Positions 18,478-27,111 of a stretch of DNA of 34,010 bases are shown here, one piece after another. The notes beneath the pieces were generated by a model. That model had not been told where the DNA came from and did no database searches. It saw only the letters and a program-made list of their open reading frames with translations. Source of the DNA: Akkermansia muciniphila (lineage in GTDB: Bacteria; Verrucomicrobiota; Verrucomicrobiia; Limisphaerales; UBA11320); the NCBI GenBank assembly GCA_945861575.1, contig CAMAVD010000024.1, positions 1-34,010 of the forward strand, read 5' to 3'. Position numbers and translations under genes: made by a program. How positions within the stretch are numbered: the first letter of the stretch is position 1; each line of letters starts with the position of its first letter.

Positions 18478-19002
18478 TCAGTCTGCCACGGCGCGGTAGT
18501 ATGCTGCAGGCAGCGTCGCCTCGTCGATGAGGTGGTCGACACCGTCCACCGGCAGGATCAGGGCGGTGCCTCGTGGTTGCCAGGGGCCTTCGAGGGATGT
18601 GGCGCTCTCAATATGCCAGTGGGATCCCGCGACGCCGCTGACGGAGATTTTCACTCGACCTCCCTTTTCACGTTGGATTTCCAACACCGGAGGTTCTGGG
18701 AGCTCGCCTTCGATCTCGACATCAAATCCGGCCATCTGCGCGCCAATGTAGCCGCCCACTGCGTCCGGGCATTTCTTGATGTTGCTGCACTTGGCCTCCC
18801 CGTCTTCGGGATTCACTTCGCCCACATAGGCGAAGAACTCGTATCGGCGGGTGACCATCTCATCCCCTTCGGGCAAAGAGTCCTCGGCTTCCTCTTTGTC
18901 GTCGCCAGGATTGGGAGAGCGGTAGCCAACTGAAGGATTGCCTGCCGCGCTGAGGCTTACTCTAATGGGGGAGTTCGCACCTTCCAGAGAAGGGGCGGAA
19001 AA
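18478..19002 (-). pseudogene. Start-less 3' fragment of a secreted-protein gene
   Basis: The open frame runs from a TAA at 19003-19005 to the stop at 18478 without any ATG or GTG near its beginning; the ORF track begins at an internal TTG (18876). The reading upstream of that TTG looks like real coding sequence ('NPSVGYRSPNPGDDKEEAED'). Residues such as 'YEFFAYVGEVNPEDGEAKC' and 'VGGYIGAQMAGFDVE' form a compact module with two cysteines. The end, 'HWHIESATSLEGPW' through 'AYYRAVAD', matches the C-terminal tail module seen in other secreted proteins of this window. There is no signal peptide. Its upstream end abuts the aldo/keto reductase start on the other strand. It is most likely the remnant of a larger exported protein. 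An intact small gene starting at 18876 is the alternative. Confidence 0.55.
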
Positions 19003-19013
19003 TTATACGATTT

Positions 19014-20147
19014 ATGGATCTGACACGCACGGCTTACGGGACTTGGAGCGGGGGACGCTTCATGCACTTCGGGGAGGAACTTCCTGAGGATCGTTTCATT
19101 CAAGTGATACAGAAGGCCTATCAGAGCGGTATTCGCACCTTCGTCACTGCGGATGTCTATGGTAACGGGGCGGCAGATGAGATGCTCGGTGTTGCTTTGG
19201 CTGGGTTGCCGCGCGACTCCTACTGCCTGGTCGGTGCCGTGGGCCATGATTTTTATTCTGGCAAGCGGGACGGTTCCAAAGGCTTCCCTCGTTTCACAAA
19301 CGCCCAACTGCGACAACCGGCCGACTATTATGACTACCTGCAGATGGCGACAGAGAAGTCCCTCGCGCGCTGTCGTACCGATCACTTTGACTGCCTGTTG
19401 CTCCACAATCCCGATACCACTGGTTATAGCAGCGACTCGGTTTGGAACGCCCTTCAAAAGTTAAAGGACAGCCGTTTGACCCAGCGGCTAGGAATCGCTC
19501 CAGGGCCGGCAAACGGATTCACGCTCGATCTGGTTTTGTCCTTCGAGCGCTTTGGGGCCTTGATTGATTGGGCTATGATCATCCTAAACCCTCTGGAGCC
19601 CTGGCCTGGCGGGCTCTGTCTCCCGGCGGCCCTGAAGAATCAAATCAAGATCATCACTCGGGTTGCCGACTACGGTGGCCTATTCCACGATGACGTGAAG
19701 CCGGGCCATACGTTCGGCTACGGGGATCATCGAACCTTCCGTCCCGCCGGCTGGATCGAGGCCGGCAATGCGAAGCTCGAGCGTATGCGCTCCATCGCTG
19801 AAAAAAACGGACTGACCCTATTGCAGCTGTCGTGCCTGTGGAATTTGTCACAGCCTGCGGTTCATAGCGTGATTCCAACTCTTATTCAGGAGGTGCCGCC
19901 GGCCACCAAGACGATCGAGGCGAAGGTGGCTGAATTGGCGTCGATGCCAGAGCTAAAGCTTTCGGATGACGACAACCTCTTTTTGGCGGAGGTGGGGAAC
20001 AACAAGGGGTGCATGTCTCTGAAGGGGGGGAACCGAGCGCACTCCGGCGACCCCGTGGCGGACGCGTGGCAGTTAAACTCGGATCTGATTTCCGTCGCTG
20101 AGCGTTGGGGGATCGATCCCGATCGCGATCTGACGTGTAAGATGTAA
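19014..20147 (+). CDS. Aldo/keto reductase-like TIM-barrel protein with degenerate catalytic tetrad
   Basis: The 377-residue product follows the AKR layout: 'TADVYGNGAADEMLGVAL' near 45-62, 'DCLLLHNPD' at 126-134, and 'LQKLKDSRLTQRLGIAPG' further on. The catalytic tetrad is incomplete. Tyr49 and His131 are present, but the position five residues before the Tyr (usually Asp in 'DTAxxY') is Val44. The position usually held by Lys in 'TKxG' is Ala75 ('LVGAVG'). The protein may be non-catalytic, use another mechanism, or belong to a divergent subfamily. The C-terminal 40 residues ('DPVADAWQLNSDL') are unlike classical AKRs. It is 74 bases upstream of the DUF1549 gene and may be co-transcribed with it. 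There is no signal peptide, so it should be cytoplasmic. Confidence 0.75.
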   Translation: MDLTRTAYGTWSGGRFMHFGEELPEDRFIQVIQKAYQSGIRTFVTADVYGNGAADEMLGVALAGLPRDSYCLVGAVGHDFYSGKRDGSKGFPRFTNAQLRQPADYYDYLQMATEKSLARCRTDHFDCLLLHNPDTTGYSSDSVWNALQKLKDSRLTQRLGIAPGPANGFTLDLVLSFERFGALIDWAMIILNPLEPWPGGLCLPAALKNQIKIITRVADYGGLFHDDVKPGHTFGYGDHRTFRPAGWIEAGNAKLERMRSIAEKNGLTLLQLSCLWNLSQPAVHSVIPTLIQEVPPATKTIEAKVAELASMPELKLSDDDNLFLAEVGNNKGCMSLKGGNRAHSGDPVADAWQLNSDLISVAERWGIDPDRDLTCKM

Positions 20148-20221
20148 GTGGTAAATCTACTTTCGTAGCGCTGCGCTCCCGGGTCGCCCAAATAATTAGG
20201 TGACGCAGGCCAAGAGCAGCC

Positions 20222-23026
20222 GTGATTTTCCCTCTAAAGCAAACATTGCCTGATCTTCATTCTTGGGCTAATTCTAAGCAATCGATGATGTTCATGCTCT
20301 GCCCATCCTCTCGCAGGCTCTTTGCTTGTTTGCTGCCGTCTGCGGCCTTCCTCATTGGAGTATCGGTTGTGGCAGGGGCTGAGTTGCTGGCGACCAATAC
20401 TGTTCGCTCCTCTCTTTGGTCCCTTCAGCCATTGCTGTCCTCGCTGCCACCCTCGCCTCGCCAAGCGGGTTGGGCGCGCGGTGCCTTGGATGCCTTTATT
20501 CTCGATCGTTTGGAGAAGTCGGGTCTGGCACCCTCTCCCGAGGCGGATCGGCTGACGCTCATCCGGCGCGTGAGCTTTGATCTCATAGGTCTGCCCCCGA
20601 CCACTCAGGAGATGGACGCGTACTTATCCGACGACTCCTCTGAGGCTTACGAAAAGCTGGTGGATCGCTTGCTTGCATCGCCTCATTTCGGGGAGCGCTG
20701 GGCTCGGCACTGGTTGGATGTGGTCCGTTATACCGAAAGCCAGGGATTTGAGTATGATAAGCTGCGCGACAATGCGTGGCATTACCGCGACTACGTGATC
20801 CGCAGCTTCAACGCGAACAAACCTTACGATCAGTTCATGAAGGAGCAGGTTGCGGGCGATGTGATGGAGCCTTCCCGATTCGATCGCATCGTCGCCAGCA
20901 GCCTGCTGGTATGTGGGCCCTGGGACGAGGCGGGCAACGCTCAGGCGAATGTGGCGCAGCGCATGGCAACGCGTGAGGAGGAGTTGGAGGATCTGGTATC
21001 GGTGGTGGGACAGACCTTTCTTGGATTGACCCTGAATTGCGCGCGCTGCCATGACCATAAGTTTGATCCGATTCCGCAGACGGACTATTACCGTATCCGG
21101 TCCGTATTCGATGGGGTGAAGCACGGAGAGCGAACTGCGGCCTCTCAGGAGGAGGTCGTGGCTCACGGTGCCAGGGCGCGTGGGTTTGAGGCTCGGCGAG
21201 CCGAGTTGGAGCAGGAGATCGGTGCGATTGAATGGGAGGGGGTGCGCGCGGTGAAGGAAAAGCGAGGGGAACGCGGTTGGACGAACGGGTCACCGATCCT
21301 TCCGCTGAAGCGCTGGTACTTTTCAGACGCCGGGTCTTTGGCTGCCCAGGGAAGCTTGGAGGGAGGAGCGACTGTTTCCGCAGGCAGGCTTCAGCTTTCG
21401 AAGGCGGGTGCCTACTTTCGCTCCCTTCCGCTGCCACGTGCGATTGGGGAGAAAACTCTTGAGGTCTGGGTATCGCTGTCCGACCTGGCGCAGTCCGGGG
21501 GCGCGGCGATTTCTTTGGAGAGCCGCGGAGGGCAGATGTTCGACGCTGTGGTGTTTGGGGAGAGACAAGCCCGAAAATGGACAGCGGGAAGCGAAGGGTT
21601 CGGTCGGACTCGCGATTTGAACGCGATGTCCGAGAGCACTCCTCCGGGCGGTTGGGTACATATGGTGGCGACCTATGCCGCGAGCGGAGAGGTGGCCTTG
21701 TTTCGCAACGGAGAACCTTATGGTAAACCTTACAAACCAGCCGACGCTCCGGTGACTTTTCCACAGGGCGACACTCGAGTGCTGCTTGGAATGCGGCATA
21801 CGGGTGGCGGAAAGCCTTTTCTGACCGGCAGCATTCTCGAGGCGGCTGTTTATGACCGTGCCCTTGCGACCGGAGAGGTGGCTCGGCTCCATCGGGAAGC
21901 GGCCTGGACGGTGACTGCCGATGAGTTTTTGACTGCGCTTTCGCCGGAGCGCAGGCGCGAGCGCCAGGAGTTACTGGAGCAGGTCGAGCAGGTCAAACGC
22001 GATCAGGCGTCGCACAAGCCCTTGCCCGTGTCCTATATCGGCCGCCGTGAGCAGCCGACTCCGACGCGGCGGCTCAAGCGTGGAGATGTGCGCACCCCCG
22101 AGGAAGTTGTCACTCCCGGCCCGCTGTCTGCCCTGGTTGCTCTCGGGGCGAGCACGGAATTTGGGTTGGCTGCCGATTCCCCTGAGGCGCAGCGACGTTT
22201 GAAGTTCGCCGATTGGCTGGCGGATGTCCGCAACCCCCTTCCATCGCGCGTGATGGTGAACCGCCTTTGGCAGCAGCATTTCGGTCAGGGCTTGGTCATC
22301 ACGCCCAGCGATCTTGGGAAGTCCGGTAGTGCTCCCACCCATCCCGAGCTCCTCGATTGGCTCGCGGGGCAGTTTGTCGCCTCCGGCTGGGATTTGAAGC
22401 GGATGCATCGAGTGATGGTGACCTCGGCTACCTATCGCCAGTCTTCAGAGCTGCGGCGCGACGCATTGGAGCGGGATGCAGAGAACCAGTGGCTCTGGCG
22501 GCAGGCTCCCCGTCGGCTGGAGGCAGAGGCTCTGCGTGACGCCATGCTGCAGGTAAGCGGTGAGATCAATCTTCAGGTCGGAGGCCCCAGCTTTCGGCCC
22601 TTCGAGGTCATGACCTTTCCTGCCAATGCCTATAAGCCAACGGACAGTGCTGCTTCGGAATTCAACCGTCGCACCGTCTACCGGATGAACGTCAATTCGG
22701 GCAAAGAGCCCATGTTGGACGCCTTTGATTGCCCAGACCCGGCGGTCAAGACGCCACGCCGAGGTGTAACGACCACACCATTGCAGGCCCTGGCCTTGAT
22801 GAACAATCCCTTCGTGCTGCGCCAGGCTGACCGATTGGCAGCCCGTGGGCTGGAGGAAGGTCGAGGAGATATGGGTGCGGCTATTCAGGCAGTCTATCGG
22901 CGATCCCTCGGTCGATTGCCAAGCGATCGTGAGGTGTCACGGGCCCTCTCCGCGGTCCGAGAGCGCGGTCTTCCCAGCGTCTGCTGGACGCTTTTGAACT
23001 CCACTGAATTTCTATATGTTCGCTGA
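20222..23026 (+). CDS. DUF1549 - LamG-like - DUF1553 protein
   Basis: A signal peptide ('LFACLLPSAAFLIGVSVVAGA') precedes DUF1549 at about 85-320, with 'FDLIGLPPT', 'HWLDVVRYTESQG' and the conserved 'CARCHDHKFDPI' at residues 273-284. CARCH has the form of a heme-attachment site but is a standing family motif. Residues 358-561 form a concanavalin-A/LamG-like insert ('KTLEVWVSLSDL', 'GGWVHMVATYA'). DUF1553 runs from about 659 to the end ('MVNRLWQQHFGQGLV', 'GVTTTPLQALALMNNPF'). GTG at 20222 is the longest start; ATG at 20285 or 20288 puts the signal peptide in better position and is more likely. The gene overlaps the DUF1501 gene by 11 bases, the usual pairing in Planctomycetes and Verrucomicrobia. 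The biochemical role of the family is unknown. LamG suggests glycan binding. Confidence 0.88.
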   Translation: MIFPLKQTLPDLHSWANSKQSMMFMLCPSSRRLFACLLPSAAFLIGVSVVAGAELLATNTVRSSLWSLQPLLSSLPPSPRQAGWARGALDAFILDRLEKSGLAPSPEADRLTLIRRVSFDLIGLPPTTQEMDAYLSDDSSEAYEKLVDRLLASPHFGERWARHWLDVVRYTESQGFEYDKLRDNAWHYRDYVIRSFNANKPYDQFMKEQVAGDVMEPSRFDRIVASSLLVCGPWDEAGNAQANVAQRMATREEELEDLVSVVGQTFLGLTLNCARCHDHKFDPIPQTDYYRIRSVFDGVKHGERTAASQEEVVAHGARARGFEARRAELEQEIGAIEWEGVRAVKEKRGERGWTNGSPILPLKRWYFSDAGSLAAQGSLEGGATVSAGRLQLSKAGAYFRSLPLPRAIGEKTLEVWVSLSDLAQSGGAAISLESRGGQMFDAVVFGERQARKWTAGSEGFGRTRDLNAMSESTPPGGWVHMVATYAASGEVALFRNGEPYGKPYKPADAPVTFPQGDTRVLLGMRHTGGGKPFLTGSILEAAVYDRALATGEVARLHREAAWTVTADEFLTALSPERRRERQELLEQVEQVKRDQASHKPLPVSYIGRREQPTPTRRLKRGDVRTPEEVVTPGPLSALVALGASTEFGLAADSPEAQRRLKFADWLADVRNPLPSRVMVNRLWQQHFGQGLVITPSDLGKSGSAPTHPELLDWLAGQFVASGWDLKRMHRVMVTSATYRQSSELRRDALERDAENQWLWRQAPRRLEAEALRDAMLQVSGEINLQVGGPSFRPFEVMTFPANAYKPTDSAASEFNRRTVYRMNVNSGKEPMLDAFDCPDPAVKTPRRGVTTTPLQALALMNNPFVLRQADRLAARGLEEGRGDMGAAIQAVYRRSLGRLPSDREVSRALSAVRERGLPSVCWTLLNSTEFLYVR

Positions 23027-24449
23027 TGCGTCATCCCCTGCCGACTCGTTGTCTCGTCGTCGTTTCTTTCAAAGCTCCGTGGGCGGGATGTCCGCCATGT
23101 CGCTCGCGTGGATGATGAGTCGAGACCGCGCGTCGGGTGCTGTGGCCTCGCGGCCCACGCTGCACATGCCGGTGGCCCGCCGGGTAATACAGATCTTTTG
23201 TTGTGGCGGTGTGTCCCACCTGGACACCTTCGATCACAAGCCGGACCTGGAGCGATGGGATGGAAAGTCGCTGGAGGGGAAGGGTGAGAACCTGGGATTC
23301 TTTGGGCAGCCGGGCAAAGTGATGAAGAGCCCTTACGCTTTCAGTCGGCATGGGCAGTCCGGCTCGTGGGTGAGCAGCCTGCTCCCCCATCTGGCCAAGT
23401 GTGCGGACGATCTTTGCTTCATTCATTCCATGGTGGCCAAGAGTAATAATCATACGCCAGCCACCTTCCAGATGAACAGCGGCTTCACCATGAACGGATT
23501 TCCGAGCATGGGGGCCTGGCTCAGCTATGGGCTGGGCACGGAGAATGAGAATCTTCCCACGTTTGTGGTTTTGCCGGATCCTCGGGGAATGCTGGCAGGC
23601 GGGTCCATCAACTGGACCTCTGGCTTTCTGCCTGCAAATCATCAGGGCGTGCCTTTCCGGACGCAGGGCCATGAGCCTATCGTGGATCTTCGCACTCCAG
23701 ACAAGATTCGGCCTGAGCATCGCGGCTCCGAGATGGAACTACTGGCGGAAATGAACCGCGAGTTCGCTAGCCAGCACTCCGAGGAAGGCGGCTTCGCTGC
23801 GAGGCTCCGGGCCTATGAGTTGGCCGCTCGGATGCAGGTGAGCATCCCGGAGGCTACCGATTTGGATTCGGAGCCCGAGTCTATTCGCCGTCTCTACGGC
23901 ATCGACCGGGAAAATACGAAGGGCTTCTCGAGGAATTGTTTGATGGCTCGTCGGCTTCTGGAGCGAGGCGTGCGTTTCGTCCAGGTCTTCAACGGAGGGG
24001 CTTTCGGTAGTCCACGAATCAACTGGGATGGGCATGAGAATTTGAAAGAGAACCATGACAACCAGGCAGCCACTATGGATCAGCCGGTGGCAGCGCTGAT
24101 CCAGGATCTTAAGCAGCGCGGGATGCTGGAGGACACGCTGGTGATGTGGTCTACCGAGTTTGGCCGTGGACCGGCTACTCAGGGAATCGGCTCTCACGGG
24201 CGCGATCATCACCCGACTGCATTCACCTGCTTCCTTGCAGGGGCGGGGGTGAAGAAAGGGTTTCACCACGGGGTCACGGATGAGGTGGGCTATTTTGTGG
24301 GGGAAAATACCGTGACCATCCCGGATCTTCACGCCACGGTGCTTCACCTGCTCGGCATTGATCACGAAAAGTTGACCTTCTATCACAATGGTGTCAGACG
24401 GCGTCTGACCGATGTGCATGGCCATGTGGTTAAGGAGATTCTGTCCTGA
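23016..24449 (+). CDS. DUF1501 family protein (Tat-exported, sulfatase-like fold)
   Basis: The N-terminus carries a twin-arginine signal, 'SRRRFFQSS' at residues 13-21, followed by a short hydrophobic stretch. The body shows DUF1501 landmarks: 'FCCGGVSHLDTFDHKP', 'NNHTPATFQMNSG', 'NWDGHENLKENHDNQA', 'MWSTEFGRGPATQ', 'GRDHHPTAFTCFLAGAGVK' and 'ATVLHLLGIDHEKLTF'. The family is related to alkaline-phosphatase/sulfatase-like proteins, and the conserved Asp and His residues in these segments would hold metal. The 477-residue length is normal. Export by Tat implies folding, perhaps with cofactor, in the cytoplasm. It is translationally coupled to the DUF1549/DUF1553 gene by overlap, and the two products probably act together outside the cytoplasmic membrane. 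The substrate is unknown. Confidence 0.9.
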   Translation: MFADASSPADSLSRRRFFQSSVGGMSAMSLAWMMSRDRASGAVASRPTLHMPVARRVIQIFCCGGVSHLDTFDHKPDLERWDGKSLEGKGENLGFFGQPGKVMKSPYAFSRHGQSGSWVSSLLPHLAKCADDLCFIHSMVAKSNNHTPATFQMNSGFTMNGFPSMGAWLSYGLGTENENLPTFVVLPDPRGMLAGGSINWTSGFLPANHQGVPFRTQGHEPIVDLRTPDKIRPEHRGSEMELLAEMNREFASQHSEEGGFAARLRAYELAARMQVSIPEATDLDSEPESIRRLYGIDRENTKGFSRNCLMARRLLERGVRFVQVFNGGAFGSPRINWDGHENLKENHDNQAATMDQPVAALIQDLKQRGMLEDTLVMWSTEFGRGPATQGIGSHGRDHHPTAFTCFLAGAGVKKGFHHGVTDEVGYFVGENTVTIPDLHATVLHLLGIDHEKLTFYHNGVRRRLTDVHGHVVKEILS

Positions 24450-24572
24450 ATTGATGCAGGGTTTGTTCCCAGGTTCAACTTGGCGAGGGTGCTTGCCGAT
24501 GTCTAAGCGGAGTGGGGTCGATGCTGGGGGTGGCCTTCGGGCCCGAGCGTTGTTCCCTGTCCTACTAGACAG

Positions 24573-26018
24573 ATGCCTGATCAAGAATCAAGAGGTCCCT
24601 TGCAGCCGGAGATTTCCGCCCCTAAGGGACGTACCCCTGACAGCGAGACCTTCTTCCAATCGCGAGGCAAACTGCTCATGCAGGCCCCGCTCGCTGAAAT
24701 GGCAGGCCTGGCGGAGCAGATCATCGCACAGGCCGAAGCCCTGGGGCACCCTCAGCTGATTCCGGAGTTTCGTTTGCTTCGAGACCGAGCCCTCCGTCTT
24801 CGCGAGGATCTCTGCGGGGCTGTCACCAATCGTTGCGCCCAGCCTCCCGCTGTTCTGGATGAGGCTGGGGAGCGAGAAAGGAGAACGGGAACCAAGTTCT
24901 TCTTCAAGCTTTTGGGTGCGGAAAGGCCCAGGGCTCAGGCTCATGTAAGTGAGGCGTCGCACAAGGGCAATCTGCTCCTTGTCGATGACGAGCCCGACGT
25001 CACCGATCTGCTTCAGATGCTCCTTCAGAATAGCGGATATCGGCTGAGCACCGCCCCAGACGGGGCCGCCGCCTTGCAGCAGCTCGAAGAAAAGCCGATC
25101 GACCTAGTCCTTCTAGATCTTCTGCTCCCTGAGACCAACGGCTACGAAGTGCTCGAACAGATGCGTCAGCATCCCCTATGGAAGAGCATCCCTATCATTG
25201 TCATCAGTGGCACGACAGATATGGACAGCGTGGTGCGGTGTGTGGAGTTGGGTGCCGAGGACTTTCTTCCCAAGCCGTTCAACCCACTGCTGCTCCGGAC
25301 TCGAATTGCCGCAGGCCTGGAAAAAAAGCGGTTGCGGGATCAGGAGCAGGCCTTTTTGAAGCAACTCAAAATCGAACGGGAAAAGTCGGAACGGCTTCTG
25401 CTCAACGTGCTTCCGGCAGCCATCGCGGAGAGACTAAAACAGGGCGAGGCAACCATAGCCGAAAGCTATGCTGACGTGACGGTTCTCTTTGTCGATCTGG
25501 CCAACTTCACCCAGCTCAGCGAGCGAACACCGGCACCCAAGCTCGTTGAGTTGCTCAATGAAGTCTTCTCCACCTTCGATCAGCTCACCGAGCGGCACGG
25601 TCTGGAGAAAATCAAAACCATTGGGGACAGCTACATGGCGGTGGGTGGCCTGCCCATCCCCTGCTCCAATCATGCTGAGCGCGTGGCCCGGATGGCCCTG
25701 GATATGCGGACGGCCATTCGAGATCTGAATGCGAGCCGAGGCATGGGGCTTGCCATTCGGGCAGGTATCCACTCGGGCCCGGTGGTCGCAGGAATCATCG
25801 GCCGACAAAAGTTTAGCTACGATCTCTGGGGGGATACGGTGAATCTGGCGAGCCGGATGGAGTCGCATGGTCAGGCCGGCGAGATTCAAGTGACCGAGGT
25901 GACCAAGCGCAAGCTGGAGCATCTGTTTCAGTTTACTCCACGCGGCCTGATCCAGATCAAAGGCAAGGGCGAGCTGCCGACGTATCTCCTCAACAGCCCC
26001 GACTCTCTCCAGCCTTGA
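24573..26018 (+). CDS. Response regulator - class III adenylate cyclase fusion
   Basis: An N-terminal helical region of about 130 residues precedes a receiver domain (about 133-250) with acidic pair Asp138/Asp139, phospho-acceptor Asp182 ('LLDLLLPE') and Lys234 ('PKPF'). A coiled linker (250-290) leads to a class III cyclase domain (about 295-470). The cyclase keeps the metal Asp308 ('FVDLANFT') and Asp352 ('GDSYM'), Lys346 ('EKIKTIGD') and Asp417 ('YDLWGD') that select adenine, and Asn424/Arg428 ('NLASRM') that stabilise the transition state. It should therefore make cAMP from ATP, gated by phosphorylation from an unidentified histidine kinase; none is encoded nearby. It is soluble, with no membrane segment. 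It stands alone, 123 bases after the DUF1501 gene and convergent with the sigma-54 activator gene. Confidence 0.92.
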   Translation: MPDQESRGPLQPEISAPKGRTPDSETFFQSRGKLLMQAPLAEMAGLAEQIIAQAEALGHPQLIPEFRLLRDRALRLREDLCGAVTNRCAQPPAVLDEAGERERRTGTKFFFKLLGAERPRAQAHVSEASHKGNLLLVDDEPDVTDLLQMLLQNSGYRLSTAPDGAAALQQLEEKPIDLVLLDLLLPETNGYEVLEQMRQHPLWKSIPIIVISGTTDMDSVVRCVELGAEDFLPKPFNPLLLRTRIAAGLEKKRLRDQEQAFLKQLKIEREKSERLLLNVLPAAIAERLKQGEATIAESYADVTVLFVDLANFTQLSERTPAPKLVELLNEVFSTFDQLTERHGLEKIKTIGDSYMAVGGLPIPCSNHAERVARMALDMRTAIRDLNASRGMGLAIRAGIHSGPVVAGIIGRQKFSYDLWGDTVNLASRMESHGQAGEIQVTEVTKRKLEHLFQFTPRGLIQIKGKGELPTYLLNSPDSLQP

Positions 26019-26046
26019 CCCTGCCCGCCGCTCTTGACTTCGAGGT

Positions 26047-27111
26047 CTACTCCACGCCCTTTCGGTTGAGCCCCAGTGCCTTGATCCGAGAGGCCAGTGT
26101 GGTGGGTTTCATACCCAAAAGTTCAGCGGCTCCATCTGGACCAAACAATTTGCCACTGCTCTGCTTCAAGGCGGCGATGATACTCTCCCGCTCCTGCCTC
26201 TTGAGTTGGTCTCGCGTGAGCATGACCCTGGGAGATGCGGGTAATTTTTCGGTCCGAGAGACCTCAACTGTGTCTCTCTCCGGCAAGTCGAACTGCAATG
26301 AGCCGCCCTGCGCGAGGATGACCGCCCTTTCAACGGCGTTTTGGAGCTCGCGAATGTTGCCGGGCCAATCGTGAGCGCTGAGCTGTTCAGCATGCGCCTT
26401 GGTGAAACGTGGTGCGGGGCGGTTCATCTTCTTGGCGGTTGCGCGGACAAAGTGGGCGGCCAGTTGGGCAATGTCTTCACGTCGATCGCGCAGCGGAGGG
26501 ACCTCAAGTGGGAATACTCCCAGACGGTAAAACAAGTCCTGGCGAAAACGGCCGGTGGCCACTTCCTTTTTCAGATCGCGATTGGTCGCGGCGACGATTC
26601 GAACATTGACCTTGCGCGTGCGAGTATCGCCCACCCGCTCGATCTCCTGCTCCTGCAGGACGCGCAGGAGCTTCGCCTGCATGGCGAGAGGGATCTCTCC
26701 GATCTCATCGAGGAAGAGAGTGCCACCATCGGCCAGCTCAAAGCGGCCTGGCTTGTCGCGGGTAGCCCCTGTGAATGCCCCGCGCATGTGGCCAAAGAAC
26801 TCGCTCTCGAAAAGGCTATCTGGGATCGCTCCGCAGTTCACCTTGATCAAGGCCCGTCCTTTGCGCGGGCTGTTCTCGTGGATCGCGCGAGCCACCAGCT
26901 CTTTGCCGGTGCCGCTCTCCCCGTTGATCAGCACTGCGGCATCGGTGGGTGCGACGAGCTGGATTTGTTGGAGTACTCTTTTCAATGCGGGACTTGTTCC
27001 CACAAGATCGTGCGCGCCGAGGGCTGCGCTGACTTCTTCCCGGAGATATAGGTTCTCCAGCTCGAGTCGTTCCTTCAGTGATGCAATTTCCTCAAACCCA
27101 TCATCAGCCAT
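26047..27111 (-). CDS. Sigma-54-dependent activator, NtrC/NorR-type AAA+ with Fis-type HTH
   Basis: The 354-residue product (ATG at 27111) has a short N-terminal helix, then a sigma-54 interaction AAA+ domain. Walker A is 'GESGTGKE', the sigma-54-contacting loop 'GAFTGA' is intact, Walker B is 'GGTLFLDE', and the '[18 protein letters not shown]' segment carries the sensor/R-finger region. The C-terminal Fis-like helix-turn-helix is '[17 protein letters not shown]'. There is no N-terminal GAF, PAS or receiver domain, so the signal input must be a partner or the short helix. The ORF track start (GTG, 27141) would run 31 bases into the divergent DUF1348 gene. ATG at 27111 is preferred, and a GGAGGGAGG stretch lies upstream, though rather far. 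No sigma-54 promoter could be found nearby. Confidence 0.9.
   Translation of the reverse strand: MADDGFEEIASLKERLELENLYLREEVSAALGAHDLVGTSPALKRVLQQIQLVAPTDAAVLINGESGTGKELVARAIHENSPRKGRALIKVNCGAIPDSLFESEFFGHMRGAFTGATRDKPGRFELADGGTLFLDEIGEIPLAMQAKLLRVLQEQEIERVGDTRTRKVNVRIVAATNRDLKKEVATGRFRQDLFYRLGVFPLEVPPLRDRREDIAQLAAHFVRATAKKMNRPAPRFTKAHAEQLSAHDWPGNIRELQNAVERAVILAQGGSLQFDLPERDTVEVSRTEKLPASPRVMLTRDQLKRQERESIIAALKQSSGKLFGPDGAAELLGMKPTTLASRIKALGLNRKGVE

Noticed and set aside
20176-20190. Small palindrome AGCGC-T-GCGCT between the AKR and DUF1549 genes
   Set aside because: The arms are too short for a terminator and there is no T-tract; not distinguishable from chance.
21038-21052. CARCH in the DUF1549 protein as a cytochrome c heme site
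   Set aside because: The 'CARCHDHKFDPI' motif is a standing DUF1549 family feature. No axial Met context was seen, so heme binding is not claimed.
20835-21764. 309-aa minus-strand ORF inside the DUF1549 gene
   Set aside because: Proline/arginine/serine-rich composition with no domain; it is a shadow of a high-GC coding region.
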